DNA of 64,000 nt from Erythrobacteraceae bacterium Alg239-R51 (GCA_947331495.1 CAMZOI010000001.1:1922001-1986000), one strand, 5' to 3'; shown: positions 10,172 through 19,302, counted from the stretch's first letter. Program-made: numbers and translations. Notes: generated by a model not told the origin, from the letters alone.

Positions 10172-10936
10172 ATGACCAGACCAGCCGTACTGGTGACCGG
10201 TGGCGCAAAGCGTATCGGAGGTGCGATTTCGCGCGCGTTCGGCGAAGCCGGCTGGCATGTGGTGATCCACTTTCACAGTTCGGGTGACGCAGCTCGCGAA
10301 CTGGCCGCCGAACTTCCGGACGCGCAGACAATTTCATGCGACCTGGCCGACGGCGATGCGGCGGTGGAAATGATCGAACGGCTCGCAGGCGATCTGGGCG
10401 ATTGGCGCGCCCTGGTGAACTGTGCCTCGCTCTTCGAACCTGATCCTGCAACCGAACTCGACCCGGAAACGAACGAACGGGCAATGACGGTAAATGCGCG
10501 CACGCCGACGCGCATGGCGCAGGCCTATCTCGCCCATGCTCGTGCCAGCCGTGGGCGGCACGTGATCCAGGTGACCGATCAGAAGCTTGCCAACCCCAAC
10601 CCCGATTTCTTCAGCTACACGATGAGCAAGCACGCCTTTGATGCCACCATCGCCATGCTGGCCATGGGGGCCGCCCGCGCCGAAGACCGCGTGTACGGAC
10701 TTGCCCCCGGTGCGATCCTGCCCAGCCACGACCAGTCCGGCGAGGAGGCGCAGCGTTCGCATCGGATGAACCTGCTTCGACGCAGGACCAGCGCCCGGGA
10801 AGTCGCCGAAGCCGCGCTGTTCCTGGCCGAGGGTACACTGGCGAGCGGGCAGACCCTCTTTTGCGACAGCGGCCAGCACCTGCTGGACCAGCCGCGCGAC
10901 GTCATCTATCTGGCGCGCGAAGGACGCGCAGTATGA
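10172..10936 (+). CDS. Short-chain dehydrogenase, pteridine-reductase/FolM-like
   Basis: 254 residues from the ATG at 10172. The Rossmann nucleotide motif appears as TGGAKRIGGAI (residues about 9-19); the arginine after the glycines favours NADPH and is typical of pteridine reductases and FolM. The catalytic Y-x-x-x-K is SYTMSK (near residue 150). The usual SDR asparagine motif is NCAS. FolM/PTR1-type enzymes reduce dihydropterins; that substrate is inferred from sequence pattern only. It overlaps the cytochrome b gene by 4 bp. Confidence 0.78.
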   Translation: MTRPAVLVTGGAKRIGGAISRAFGEAGWHVVIHFHSSGDAARELAAELPDAQTISCDLADGDAAVEMIERLAGDLGDWRALVNCASLFEPDPATELDPETNERAMTVNARTPTRMAQAYLAHARASRGRHVIQVTDQKLANPNPDFFSYTMSKHAFDATIAMLAMGAARAEDRVYGLAPGAILPSHDQSGEEAQRSHRMNLLRRRTSAREVAEAALFLAEGTLASGQTLFCDSGQHLLDQPRDVIYLAREGRAV

Positions 10937-11604
10937 AACGCCACAGATTGTCGACCCGGCTCTGGCACTGGCTCAACCTGCTTTGCGTGGTGGTATTGTT
11001 CATGTCCGGGCTGACCATCTCCAACGCCCATCGCTACCTCTATTGGGGGCAGTGGGGTTTCATGCCCGAACAAGCCTGGCTGGCCGTGCCACGCTTCCCC
11101 GACTGGATGACCATTCCGGGTTATTACAGCCTCGCCGTGGCGCGCGAATGGCACATCCTGATGGCCTGGCCGTTCGCGCTAGGCCTGCTGCTGATGTGGA
11201 TAGCAATGCTGGCAAACCGCCATTTCAAGCGCGACATCGCGACCGCCACCGATGAATGGAAACCGCGCAACGTGAAACGCGACGTGGTCGAACACCTCAA
11301 GCTCAATTTCGACCACGGCGAAGGCAAGTACAATTTCCTCCAGAAGCTCGCCTATGGTCTGGTATTCGGCGTATTCCTGCCGATGATGATCTTCTCCGGC
11401 ATCGCGATCAGTCCGGGGATGGAGCCGACCTTTGGCTGGCTCGTCGATCTGCTTGGCGGACGGCAATCGGCGCGCAGCCTGCATTTCATCTTCGCCTTCG
11501 CCATCGCCGGGTTCTTCGTGGTTCACGTGCTCCTGGTCATGCTCGCCGGGCCGATCCACCAGATCCGCGACATGATTACCGGAGGCAAAGCCGATGAGAC
11601 GTAG
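10933..11604 (+). CDS. Cytochrome b561/b6-type membrane haem protein
   Basis: 223 residues with four hydrophobic helices. Histidine ligands fit the di-haem cytochrome b fold: H in RLWHWLN (helix 1), H in REWHILMAWPFALG (helix 2), H in SLHFIFAFAIAGFFVVHVLLVML (last helix). The gene is coupled to the SDR upstream (ATGA) and its last 11 bp overlap the molybdoenzyme downstream, so it is the likely electron partner of that enzyme, as MsrQ is for MsrP. Partnership is inferred from gene order. Confidence 0.86.
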   Translation: MKRHRLSTRLWHWLNLLCVVVLFMSGLTISNAHRYLYWGQWGFMPEQAWLAVPRFPDWMTIPGYYSLAVAREWHILMAWPFALGLLLMWIAMLANRHFKRDIATATDEWKPRNVKRDVVEHLKLNFDHGEGKYNFLQKLAYGLVFGVFLPMMIFSGIAISPGMEPTFGWLVDLLGGRQSARSLHFIFAFAIAGFFVVHVLLVMLAGPIHQIRDMITGGKADET

Positions 11605-12331
11605 GGGATTTCTCGCAGCCTTCGGTGCTGCCTTCGTCGCGGGTTGCAACAAGATCGCCGATACGGGCCCGGGCAAATCGCTGCTGAGCGCCGCCGAAAG
11701 CTGGCACAAGGGCGCGCACCGCCTGCTGACCGATCGCACCGCGCTGGCTCCTGTATATCCGCGCAGCGCGATCTCGCCCTTCTTTCGCGGCAACGGGTCC
11801 ACCGACCCGCAGAACGGCGACTATCAGGCAAGCGCCGCCAACGATTTCGCCGATTGGCGGCTCGAAGTGCGCGGCCTGGTGGACAGCCCGCTCAGCCTCA
11901 CGCTCGACAATATCCGCAGGCTCCCGCAGCGCACGCAGATCACTCGCCACGATTGCGTCGAAGGGTGGAGCGCGATCGGCGAATGGACCGGGCCGCAACT
12001 CTCGCTCCTGCTCGATGCGGCGGGTCTGCGCGAAGAAGCAAAGTACATCGTCTTCCGCTGCGCCGACAATCTCAACGGCGAGGATTATTACGAGAGCGTC
12101 GACCTCATCGACGCCTACCACCCGCAGACCATCGTCGCGCACATGCTCAATGGCCGACCCCTCCCTATTCGCAACGGCGCGCCCCTGCGAATGCGGATCG
12201 AACGCCAGCTGGGCTACAAGCACGCCAAGTATCTCACCGCGGTCGAAGCGGTCGCCAGCCTCGATGACATCGGCCGTGGCGGCGGCGGGTACTGGGAAGA
12301 TCGCGGCTATCAATGGTATGCCGGCATCTGA
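11594..12331 (+). CDS. Molybdopterin-dependent oxidoreductase (sulfite-oxidase fold), lipoprotein
   Basis: 245 residues. An N-terminal lipoprotein-type signal with a cysteine (AAFVAGC, C18) follows a twin-arginine-like start (MRRRGFL), which suggests Tat export and lipid attachment. The sulfite-oxidase-fold Moco domain has the molybdenum-ligating cysteine C121 in RHDCVEGWS and the later GYKHAKYL block. It most resembles the YedY/MsrP class. Substrate is unknown. With the upstream cytochrome b it would form a membrane-tethered periplasmic reductase or oxidase. Confidence 0.86.
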   Translation: MRRRGFLAAFGAAFVAGCNKIADTGPGKSLLSAAESWHKGAHRLLTDRTALAPVYPRSAISPFFRGNGSTDPQNGDYQASAANDFADWRLEVRGLVDSPLSLTLDNIRRLPQRTQITRHDCVEGWSAIGEWTGPQLSLLLDAAGLREEAKYIVFRCADNLNGEDYYESVDLIDAYHPQTIVAHMLNGRPLPIRNGAPLRMRIERQLGYKHAKYLTAVEAVASLDDIGRGGGGYWEDRGYQWYAGI

Positions 12332-12769
12332 TCAGTCGGGATAACGCCGCTTCATTTCTTCCCAATCGTTGCGGATCATCTCTTCCAGCACGTCCAGGTC
12401 GATATCGGCCAGCTTGTTGACGTAAAGACAGCTCTTGCCCCGCGAATGCTTGCCCAGCCGTTCCAGCGCATCGCCATGCTTGCTACCCGTTTCGGGATCG
12501 CAATACCCGCCCATCAGGTAGAGCGAATGCTTCGCCTTGCGCGGGCTGAACCCGGTCCTGAGCCAGTGTACTTCGCGCCCGCTGTCATAGGTGGTGCGAT
12601 AGTCTCCATAACCGATGATGCTCGGCCCCCACATCTTCGGCTGTTCGCCGGTCACGCGGCGGAACAGGGCATCCAGCGTCTTTGCCTCTTCGCGCTTGCG
12701 TTCGGGTTCGACGCCCGCGATGAAATCCGCCGGATCGATATCGGTGAACTGCGTCTTGGCCTCGGCCAT
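12332..12769 (-). CDS. DUF1801 domain protein
   Basis: 145 residues from the ATG at 12769. The stretch ALFRRVTGEQPKMWGPSIIGYGDYRTTYDSGRE is the DUF1801 core, followed by KAKHSLYLMGGY. The family is a small soluble alpha/beta protein (YdhG-like) of unknown function. Its stop codon abuts the stop of the molybdoenzyme gene on the other strand with no gap. The start at 12769 keeps the protein at family size; upstream ATG codons would extend it into the next gene's promoter. Confidence 0.82.
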   Translation of the reverse strand: MAEAKTQFTDIDPADFIAGVEPERKREEAKTLDALFRRVTGEQPKMWGPSIIGYGDYRTTYDSGREVHWLRTGFSPRKAKHSLYLMGGYCDPETGSKHGDALERLGKHSRGKSCLYVNKLADIDLDVLEEMIRNDWEEMKRRYPD

Positions 12770-12854
12770 TTTTCCGGCTTCCCTTCGATTGACTATACCC
12801 CGCCGGATGCCACACATATGGCAGCGGGGCGGGCGCAAGGGGAGATTGCCGTAG

Positions 12855-14165
12855 ATGTGGTTGCTCGACAAGTTTCTGACTTCGGCGATCAGGCGCGGGC
12901 GTTTGATCGTCACCGACCACGACGGCAAGACCTATGAGTATGGTCCCGACCATGATGGTGCGCCGCCGCTTCATATCCGGCTGACCCACAGGAAAGCCGC
13001 CAACCACATCGCGCGCTATCCGCAGCTCGGCGCGGGCGAGGCATATATGTGGGGGTGGCTGACGGTCGACGAACCGCACGATATCCGCGACCTCGTCCTG
13101 CTCGTGACCATGAATGCGCGCGGCGAGGCGGAACGGGTGCTCAAACCGCAGGGGATGCTGCGCAAGGCAGCGCAGAAACTGCTCGCCCGGGCCGACAGCC
13201 TCAACCCGCGCGGAAAGGCGCGCAAGAATGCTGAACACACCTACAATCTCACCCGCCGCCTGTACGAGTTGTTCCTCGACGAGGATCGGCAATACACCAT
13301 GGCCTATTACCGGGAGGATCCGGCATCGACCTCGCTCGAAAAGGCGCAGCTCGACAAGAAGGCGCATCTTGCGGCCAAGATGTATGTGAAGCCCCCTGTA
13401 AACGGGAGACGGCAGCGCATTCTCGACATCGGCTGCGGCTGGGGCGGCTTTGCGCTCTACCTCGCGCGGCATTACGATGTGGAGGTGACCGGCGTTGCGC
13501 TGGCCGAAGACCAGATCGCCTTCTGCAAGGAACGCGCAACCCAAGCAGGTCTGGCAGACCGGGTCGATTTCAAGCTGATGGATTATCGCGACGTGACCGG
13601 CCAGTTCGACCGGATCAGTTCGGTCGGCCTCCTCGAACACGTCGGCACGCCGCATTACCCGCAATTCTACGAACATACCAATCGCCTGCTCGCGCCCGAC
13701 GGCGTTATGATCAGCCATTGCTGCGGCCGCGCCGGCCCGCCCGGCTTCACCGACAAGTGGACGCGCAAATACATCTTCCCCGGTGGCTATATCCCCGCCC
13801 TGTCCGAACTGGTCACGCAAAGCGAAAGACACGGCTGGCAGGTGATGGATGTGGAGGCGATGCGCTTCCACTACAGTCACACGCTCGAGGAATGGTACAA
13901 CCGCACCGTGATGCACCGGCGCGAGATCGTCGATCTCTATGACGAGCAATTCTACCGCATGTGGCTGTTCTACCTCGCCGGGGCCGAACAGAGTTTTCGC
14001 CATGGCGGCATGGTCAACTGGCAGCTGGTCTATGTGAAGGACCGCGCAGCCATCCCGATGACGCGCGAATGGATCGAAATCGAAAGTGCGCGGTTACGGG
14101 AAGCAGACGAGGGGAACGTGCCGGTGTGGCATCTCGATCCGGCGCCGCGCGAAGCGGCGGAATAG
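12855..14165 (+). CDS. CFA-synthase-like SAM methyltransferase (divergent paralogue)
   Basis: 436 residues with the cyclopropane-fatty-acid synthase fold: SAM motif ILDIGCGWGGFALYL near residue 190, SVGLLEHVG, KYIFPGGYIPAL and FYRMWLFYLAGAEQSF. Two positions differ from canonical CFA synthase. The region matching E. coli Y-S-C-A-Y-W (Cys139) reads YTMAYY, with no cysteine, and the bicarbonate-site H-T-I reads HCC. It may make a different product from the paralogue directly downstream (20-bp gap). Substrate class (unsaturated phospholipid acyl chains) is inferred from the family. Confidence 0.88.
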   Translation: MWLLDKFLTSAIRRGRLIVTDHDGKTYEYGPDHDGAPPLHIRLTHRKAANHIARYPQLGAGEAYMWGWLTVDEPHDIRDLVLLVTMNARGEAERVLKPQGMLRKAAQKLLARADSLNPRGKARKNAEHTYNLTRRLYELFLDEDRQYTMAYYREDPASTSLEKAQLDKKAHLAAKMYVKPPVNGRRQRILDIGCGWGGFALYLARHYDVEVTGVALAEDQIAFCKERATQAGLADRVDFKLMDYRDVTGQFDRISSVGLLEHVGTPHYPQFYEHTNRLLAPDGVMISHCCGRAGPPGFTDKWTRKYIFPGGYIPALSELVTQSERHGWQVMDVEAMRFHYSHTLEEWYNRTVMHRREIVDLYDEQFYRMWLFYLAGAEQSFRHGGMVNWQLVYVKDRAAIPMTREWIEIESARLREADEGNVPVWHLDPAPREAAE

Positions 14166-14184
14166 GCCATGCAGGAATTCATTT

Positions 14185-15432
14185 ATGAGCAAACGCCTTT
14201 TTTCCCGCTTTCTGGGTTCGGCAATTGACCGTGGCCTTCTTCACGTGCGCTTTGCGGACGGACGGGAAGAACGGTTCGGCGAAGCGACGGATGGCTTCCC
14301 GGAAGTTCGTGTCCGGTTCATCGACGAAAAGGTCCCACGGGACATCTTGCTCGATCCGCGACTTGGTGCGGCGGAAGCCTATATGGACCAGCGGCTCGAA
14401 CTGGAGCGCGGCGGGATCATGGAACTTGTGCAATTGCTGCGTTCCAACGCTCCCTGGGAACGGGGCGGTGCGCTGCAGGCTCCGTCATTCTCGAGGCGCG
14501 CGAAAAACGCCATCGGTTTCGCACTGGAATCGGTCAACAACCGGATGGCGTCAAAACGCAACGTCGCTCACCATTACGATATCGGCAACGATCTCTACCG
14601 GTTGATGCTCGATCCCGAGCATATGCAATATAGCTGCGGCTACTGGCCCGATGGGGTCGATAGGCTTGGCGATGCACAGGAAGCGAAGCTCGCCCATATC
14701 GCTGCCAAGCTGGCTCTGGCCGACGGGCAGACCGTACTCGATATCGGTTGCGGCTGGGGCGGTATGGCGATCTATCTCGCGCACCACTTCGACGTTCAGG
14801 TGCTGGGCATAACACTGTCGGAAGAACAGCTCGCCCTCGCTGTCGAACGGGCCGAAAAAGCTGGGGTCCGGGACCGGGTGCGGTTCGAACTGGTCGACTA
14901 TCGCGATCTTGCCGAGAGCGGTGAACGGTTCGACCGGATCGTATCGGTCGGCATGTTCGAGCATGTCGGAAGGCCGCAATTCCCGACCTTCTTCCGGGCG
15001 TGCGCCAATTTGCTGGAAGATGACGGCGTCATGCTCTTGCACACGATCGGTCGGTTCGGCAGTCCCGGCAAGACCGACGCGTTCACCCGGAAATACATCT
15101 TTCCCGGTGGATATATCCCGGCCCTGTCGGAAACATTGGCGGCGAGCGAGAAATTCCGGCTGATACACACCGATATAGAGACGCTGCGTATGCACTACGC
15201 CCGCACTTTGCGCGAGTGGTATGCGAATTGCGAAGCCAACCGCCAGGCCATCGTCGGCTTGTACGACGAACGTTTCTACCGCATGTGGACCTTCTACCTC
15301 GCCGGTGCGACCGCAGCGTTCGAGTGGGGCGGCATGGGGAACTACCAGATCCAGTTCACACGGGACCGTAGGGCCTTGCCGATCACGCGCGATTACATGG
15401 CGACGAGCGAACACTTTCTGAAGGAAGATTGA
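14185..15432 (+). CDS. cfa: Cyclopropane-fatty-acyl-phospholipid synthase
   Basis: 415 residues. It adds a methylene group from SAM across acyl double bonds in membrane phospholipids. It has the canonical features: YSCGYW with the active-site cysteine, VLDIGCGWGGMAIYL (near residue 184), SVGMFEHVG with the bicarbonate-site glutamate, HTIGRFG, KYIFPGGYIPAL and FYRMWTFYL. The start at 14185 is chosen because the MSKRLFSRFL beginning matches the paralogue's MWLLDKFL. Its stop overlaps the next start (TGATG). Confidence 0.93.
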   Translation: MSKRLFSRFLGSAIDRGLLHVRFADGREERFGEATDGFPEVRVRFIDEKVPRDILLDPRLGAAEAYMDQRLELERGGIMELVQLLRSNAPWERGGALQAPSFSRRAKNAIGFALESVNNRMASKRNVAHHYDIGNDLYRLMLDPEHMQYSCGYWPDGVDRLGDAQEAKLAHIAAKLALADGQTVLDIGCGWGGMAIYLAHHFDVQVLGITLSEEQLALAVERAEKAGVRDRVRFELVDYRDLAESGERFDRIVSVGMFEHVGRPQFPTFFRACANLLEDDGVMLLHTIGRFGSPGKTDAFTRKYIFPGGYIPALSETLAASEKFRLIHTDIETLRMHYARTLREWYANCEANRQAIVGLYDERFYRMWTFYLAGATAAFEWGGMGNYQIQFTRDRRALPITRDYMATSEHFLKED

Positions 15433-16340
15433 TGCCAGAAGTTCACCGCACTCCCGACACCCGCTTCGCCGACCTGCCGGACTTCGACTTCGCGCCGCAT
15501 TATCACGAACTCTCCGGCGGTCTGCGCCTGCACTATCTCGACGAGGGACCGCGCGATGGCCCGGTCGTGCTGATGATGCATGGCGAGCCGAGCTGGTGTT
15601 ATCTCTATCGCCATATGATCCCGCCGGTGGTGGAGGCGGGCTATCGCGTGCTGGCGCCTGACCTGATCGGCTTCGGCAAGTCTGACAAGCTCACCGCCAA
15701 ACCCGATTACACCTATGCCCGGCACGTCGCCTGGATGCGCGAATGGCTGGAGGCGATGGCGGTGAACGAAGTGCTGCTCGCTTGCCAGGACTGGGGATCG
15801 CTGATCGGCCTGCGGCTGGTCGCGGCCCTGCCCGACATGTTTGCAGGCGTGGTGCTGTCGAATGGCGGCTTGCCCGTAGGGCAAGAACCGCCCGAAGCCT
15901 TCGCCGCGTGGCGCAAATTCTCGCAGGAAAGCCCGGTCTTCCCGATCGGAGAGCTGATCCAGCGCGCGGTCGTGCGCGATCTTTCTCCGCAGGAAGTCGC
16001 CGCCTATGACGCGCCCTTCCCCGACGATGACAGCAAGGCGGGCGCGCGCATCTTCCCCTCGCTCGTCCCCTTTGCTGGCGACGAGGCAGTGCCCGATCAG
16101 AAGGTGGCGTGGGAGGTGCTCGAGAAATTCGACAAGCCCTTCACCTGCGCCTTTTCCGACCAGGACCCGATCACAGCGGGCGGCGATGCCACGTTCAGGA
16201 AGCGCGTCCCCGGTGCGGCGAAGGCAAAGCACCGGAAGCTGAAGGGCGGGCACTTCATCCAGGAAGACGATCCCGAAGGCTTCGTCGCGGCGATATTCGA
16301 CACGGCGAAGGTGGCCGGGATCGCGCCGGCCTCGCGCTGA
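15432..16340 (+). CDS. Haloalkane dehalogenase, subfamily HLD-I
   Basis: 302 residues, alpha/beta-hydrolase fold. The nucleophile is D120 in CQDWGS, with the adjacent halide-binding tryptophan. The oxyanion/halide motif is HGEPSW near residue 50; glutamate here marks subfamily I rather than the HGN of subfamily II. The later aspartate is in SDQDPIT and the catalytic histidine in GGHFIQEDD. It hydrolyses carbon-halogen bonds to alcohol plus halide. Coupling to the two CFA-type genes (TGATG overlap) is unexpected. Confidence 0.9.
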   Translation: MPEVHRTPDTRFADLPDFDFAPHYHELSGGLRLHYLDEGPRDGPVVLMMHGEPSWCYLYRHMIPPVVEAGYRVLAPDLIGFGKSDKLTAKPDYTYARHVAWMREWLEAMAVNEVLLACQDWGSLIGLRLVAALPDMFAGVVLSNGGLPVGQEPPEAFAAWRKFSQESPVFPIGELIQRAVVRDLSPQEVAAYDAPFPDDDSKAGARIFPSLVPFAGDEAVPDQKVAWEVLEKFDKPFTCAFSDQDPITAGGDATFRKRVPGAAKAKHRKLKGGHFIQEDDPEGFVAAIFDTAKVAGIAPASR

Positions 16341-16449
16341 GGCGAAACGGTTTTCCTACATGCACGAGGCGATGCTAGGCTCGCATCGGCTCTTTCCTAT
16401 TGTCGGTCCGCGCAAAATGCGCGCCAGCATGCGCCGAATGCGAAGACGG

Positions 16450-16488
16450 TTTTTTTGGCCCTGGACAGTGTAACACCCGGTCCATGTC
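16450..16488 (+). repeat. Dispersed element, copy A (upstream of argG)
   Basis: A T run followed by GGCCCTGGACAGTGTAACACC and CGGTCCATGTC. The same sequence occurs at 49245-49282 and, on the minus strand, at 20094-20131. The centre has partial dyad symmetry (GGAC...GTCC, GTG...CAC). It lies 137 bp before the argG start, in the same orientation as the gene. Confidence 0.75.
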
Positions 16489-16624
16489 GTAGGATACCGC
16501 GGAGGGCGAACCCTATCTCGCTCCTGCCCGGCGGCAGCGCCGCTTCGCCTTTGCCAAGCGCGTCTTGATTGCCCCGCCGCCTTGCCCCTGCTAGCCGCGC
16601 CGCCAACGCAAACAAGGTGTCACC

Positions 16625-17851
16625 ATGTCCCAGATCAAACGCGTCGTCCTCGCCTATTCGGGCGGTCTCGACACCTCCGTCATCGCCAAATGGCTCGAGG
16701 TCGAACGCGGGTTCGAGGTCGTCACTTTCACCGCCGACCTCGGACAGGGCGAGGAAATCGAGCCTGCGCGCCAGAAGGCACGCGCCATGGGTATTCCTGA
16801 CAAGCACATCTTCATCGAGGATCTGCGCGAGGAGTTCGTGCGCGACTTCGTCTTCCCGATGATGCGCGCCAATGCCCGCTACGAAGGCGATTACCTGCTC
16901 GGCACCAGCATCGCCCGCCCGCTGATCTCGAAACGGCTGGTCGAGATCGCGTACGAAACCGGCGCCGATGCGATCGCCCACGGCGCGACCGGCAAGGGCA
17001 ACGATCAGGTTCGCTTCGAGCTTTCCGCCTATGCCCTTGACCCGGATATCAAGGTGATGGCCCCGTGGCGCGAATGGGACCTGACCAGCCGCACCGCGCT
17101 GATCGCCTGGGCGGAACAGCATCAGATCGAGGTGCCGAAGGACAAGCGAGGCGAAAGCCCCTTCTCGACCGATGCCAACCTGCTGCACACCTCGTCCGAG
17201 GGCAAGGTGCTCGAAGACCCGTGGGAGGAAACTCCGGACTATGTCTATTCGCGCACCGATAATCCCGAGGACGCGCCCGACGAACCGGAGTACATAACCG
17301 TTGAGTTCGAGCGTGGCGACGGCACGGCCTTGAACGGTGAAGCGATGAGCCCCGCCACCCTGCTGACCGCGCTAAACGAGCTGGGGCGCAAGCACGGCAT
17401 CGGACGGCTGGACCTGGTCGAAAACCGCTTCGTCGGTATGAAGAGCCGCGGCATGTACGAGACCCCCGGCGGCGAGATCTACGCCCGCGCGCATCGGGGG
17501 GTCGAACAGATCACGCTTGATCGCGGGGCGGCGCATCTCAAAGACGAACTGATGCCGCGCTATGCCGAGCTGGTCTATAACGGCCTGTGGTTCAGCCCCG
17601 AGCGCGAGATGCTTCAGGCTGCCATCGACCTCAGCCAGGAAAAGGTGAGCGGCACCGTGCGGCTCAAGCTCTACAAGGGGAACGCCATAGTCGTCGGGCG
17701 CAAGTCAGCCAATTCGCTCTATTCCGAGGCACATGTCACGTTCGAGGACGATGCCGGAGCCTACGATCAGAAGGACGCTGAGGGCTTCATCAAGCTCAAC
17801 GCCCTGCGCTTGCGGCTGCTGGCTCAAAGAGACCGGGGACGCGACCGGTAG
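16625..17851 (+). CDS. argG: Argininosuccinate synthase
   Basis: 408 residues. It joins citrulline and aspartate using ATP in arginine biosynthesis. The PP-loop motif [10 protein letters not shown] is at residues about 10-19, and the family blocks [13 protein letters not shown] and [15 protein letters not shown] are intact. The start is fixed by the [14 protein letters not shown] beginning usual for the family. A copy of the dispersed GGACAGTGTAACACC element sits in the 284-bp gap upstream. Confidence 0.97.
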   Translation: MSQIKRVVLAYSGGLDTSVIAKWLEVERGFEVVTFTADLGQGEEIEPARQKARAMGIPDKHIFIEDLREEFVRDFVFPMMRANARYEGDYLLGTSIARPLISKRLVEIAYETGADAIAHGATGKGNDQVRFELSAYALDPDIKVMAPWREWDLTSRTALIAWAEQHQIEVPKDKRGESPFSTDANLLHTSSEGKVLEDPWEETPDYVYSRTDNPEDAPDEPEYITVEFERGDGTALNGEAMSPATLLTALNELGRKHGIGRLDLVENRFVGMKSRGMYETPGGEIYARAHRGVEQITLDRGAAHLKDELMPRYAELVYNGLWFSPEREMLQAAIDLSQEKVSGTVRLKLYKGNAIVVGRKSANSLYSEAHVTFEDDAGAYDQKDAEGFIKLNALRLRLLAQRDRGRDR

Positions 17852-18758
17852 GTTTGCGACGAGCGGTTGACTTGTCCACCGCCGTCCACAAGCGATTTGG
17901 GCAGAGGTGGATAAGTCGGCCCGGTGCCGCTTGCGCAATCGCGCGTCGAGGCGCAGCTTCAAGCCATCGGAAGGGGATGCAAACCTTCCAGTCTGGACTG
18001 GTCTAACCACCTGAAGGACAACGGAAACTGCATCTTTGAAAGACGTGTCGGAGCCTGTCCACGCGGATCTTGAGACTATCCTTGCAAAGGACTTCGTCCG
18101 GCGCAGGGCCAGTCGATGACGGAACCGCGAATGTGCTTCGCCGCGGGTCGGGCCAGCCCGGCCGGACGCCGAAGGAGGCGTCGCGTCAAGGCTTTCGGGC
18201 CGGACATGCGATGCAACCGTTCGAGGCGCCGGCCAACAGTGGAAGGCCGGACCGCGGAGCCGCCCGTCGAAGGTCGGCCGCAAAGGCAGGCGACGGTCCT
18301 CGGACCGCACGCGGCCGGACCGGCCGGACGGAGGGTGGATCCGGATGCCGGTGCGAGCGCCGGTGACGAAGCTTGCACCCATCCTCGGATGGATGGAAGC
18401 GGACACATCGGATGCCAAGTTCCTGCACCCTTGCGGTGCTTGACCACGCATCGGTGAGAGTGGGGTCGGCAGCGATGCTGGCCCCATTTCTCTGTGCACC
18501 CGCCATCTCCAGACCCCCGGCCGGCCGTCTTATCCAGCGCCATCGCCGGCCCCTCTCCCGCGATCGCCACCCGAATCCACCGCTGGTAGCCTGGCCCCCC
18601 GCCACCCCCGAAATGCTGTGCGGCGAGGCGCTCCGGAGCGCCCTTCGCGCCCGAGTCGCGACGAATCGTGGCGGAATCGAGGCAACCGCCCCCCGCCTTA
18701 ACGACTCCGCGCAAGCCATGCGCTATTGCCGCCCGAACCTGACGGGAGGTCCATAATC
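17852..18758. other. 907-bp stretch without a convincing gene
   Basis: Frames are open on both strands, but their translations are arginine-, proline- and serine-rich without recognisable domains or good start sites, as expected from GC-rich non-coding DNA. The most structured part is 18379-18500, listed separately. The last 30 bp hold the ribosome-binding site of the RlpA-like gene. I saw no tRNA, 4.5S RNA, RNase P or tmRNA signature. Confidence 0.6.
18379..18500. ncRNA. Candidate structured RNA or regulatory hairpin cluster
   Basis: Three inverted repeats lie close together. They are CCATCC/GGATGG (18379-18392), GCACC/GGTGC (18425-18439, five-base loop), and a long one at 18453-18500. The long one pairs GGTG/CACC, AGAG/CTCT, TGGGG/CCCCA and CAGC/GCTG, giving about 17 base pairs with internal bulges and a GAT loop. 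Direction cannot be decided because the arms are symmetric and neither side has a T run. Expression and conservation are unknown. Confidence 0.35.
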
Positions 18759-19271
18759 ATGGCCAATCGCGCTTTTCGCAGCCTGCTTTTCATTGCCTTT
18801 CTATCCGCACCCGCCACCGCGGCGCAGCCGGAGGAACGGTCCGCAATGCCTGCGCTGGAGGCCGAGTTCGCCACCAGCTTCGCCCGGTTCGAGAGCCTGC
18901 CGCCAGTGCCCGAACCCGCGGGCCACGTGGTCGATCTCGACACGTTCGATCCGCCGGTCGAAGTCGAGCCCGCCGCGCGCGCCATCGGCGCGGGCGTGGC
19001 GTCCTATTACGGCCGCCGCTTCCATGGCCGCCGCACTGCCAATGGCGAGCGGTTCGACATGCACGCGATGACCGCCGCCCACCGCACCCTGCCCTTCGGA
19101 TCGCTGGTCGAGGTGACCAATCCGCGCAACGGCAAGAGCGTGACCGTGCGCATCAATGATCGCGGCCCCTTCCACGGCAACCGCGTGATCGACGTGAGCC
19201 GCGCCGCGGCGACCGAGCTAGGCCTGATCCAGCGCGGCCATGGCAGCGTCGAACTGGCGCTAGTCAAATAG
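18759..19271 (+). CDS. rlpA: RlpA-like double-psi beta-barrel protein
   Basis: 170 residues. A signal peptide ends near ATAAQ. The double-psi beta-barrel domain (residues about 80-170) begins with [22 protein letters not shown] and contains [21 protein letters not shown] and [21 protein letters not shown]; the catalytic-type D and the H of the family are present. RlpA proteins are septal-ring lytic transglycosylases acting on peptidoglycan stripped of stem peptides. The C-terminal SPOR domain of E. coli RlpA is missing here, so septal targeting may differ. GGGAGG precedes the start. Confidence 0.88.
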   Translation: MANRAFRSLLFIAFLSAPATAAQPEERSAMPALEAEFATSFARFESLPPVPEPAGHVVDLDTFDPPVEVEPAARAIGAGVASYYGRRFHGRRTANGERFDMHAMTAAHRTLPFGSLVEVTNPRNGKSVTVRINDRGPFHGNRVIDVSRAAATELGLIQRGHGSVELALVK

Positions 19272-19302
19272 GGCGGCTCGGGGGGACCGCGCCCGATCGA
19301 AC

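Noticed and set aside
16450..16488. The dispersed T-run/GGAC...GTCC element as a transcription terminator
   Set aside because: The T run precedes rather than follows the dyad on the coding strand, and the dyad is imperfect.
18070..18750. Several open frames on both strands in the argG-rlpA gap
   Set aside because: Arginine/proline-rich translations, no good start sites, several frames equally open; more like non-coding DNA.
17852..18758. Possible tmRNA, RNase P RNA or signal-recognition RNA
   Set aside because: I looked for a tag reading frame, the conserved RNase P core and the GGAAGGAAGCAGC-type signal-recognition loop and found none.
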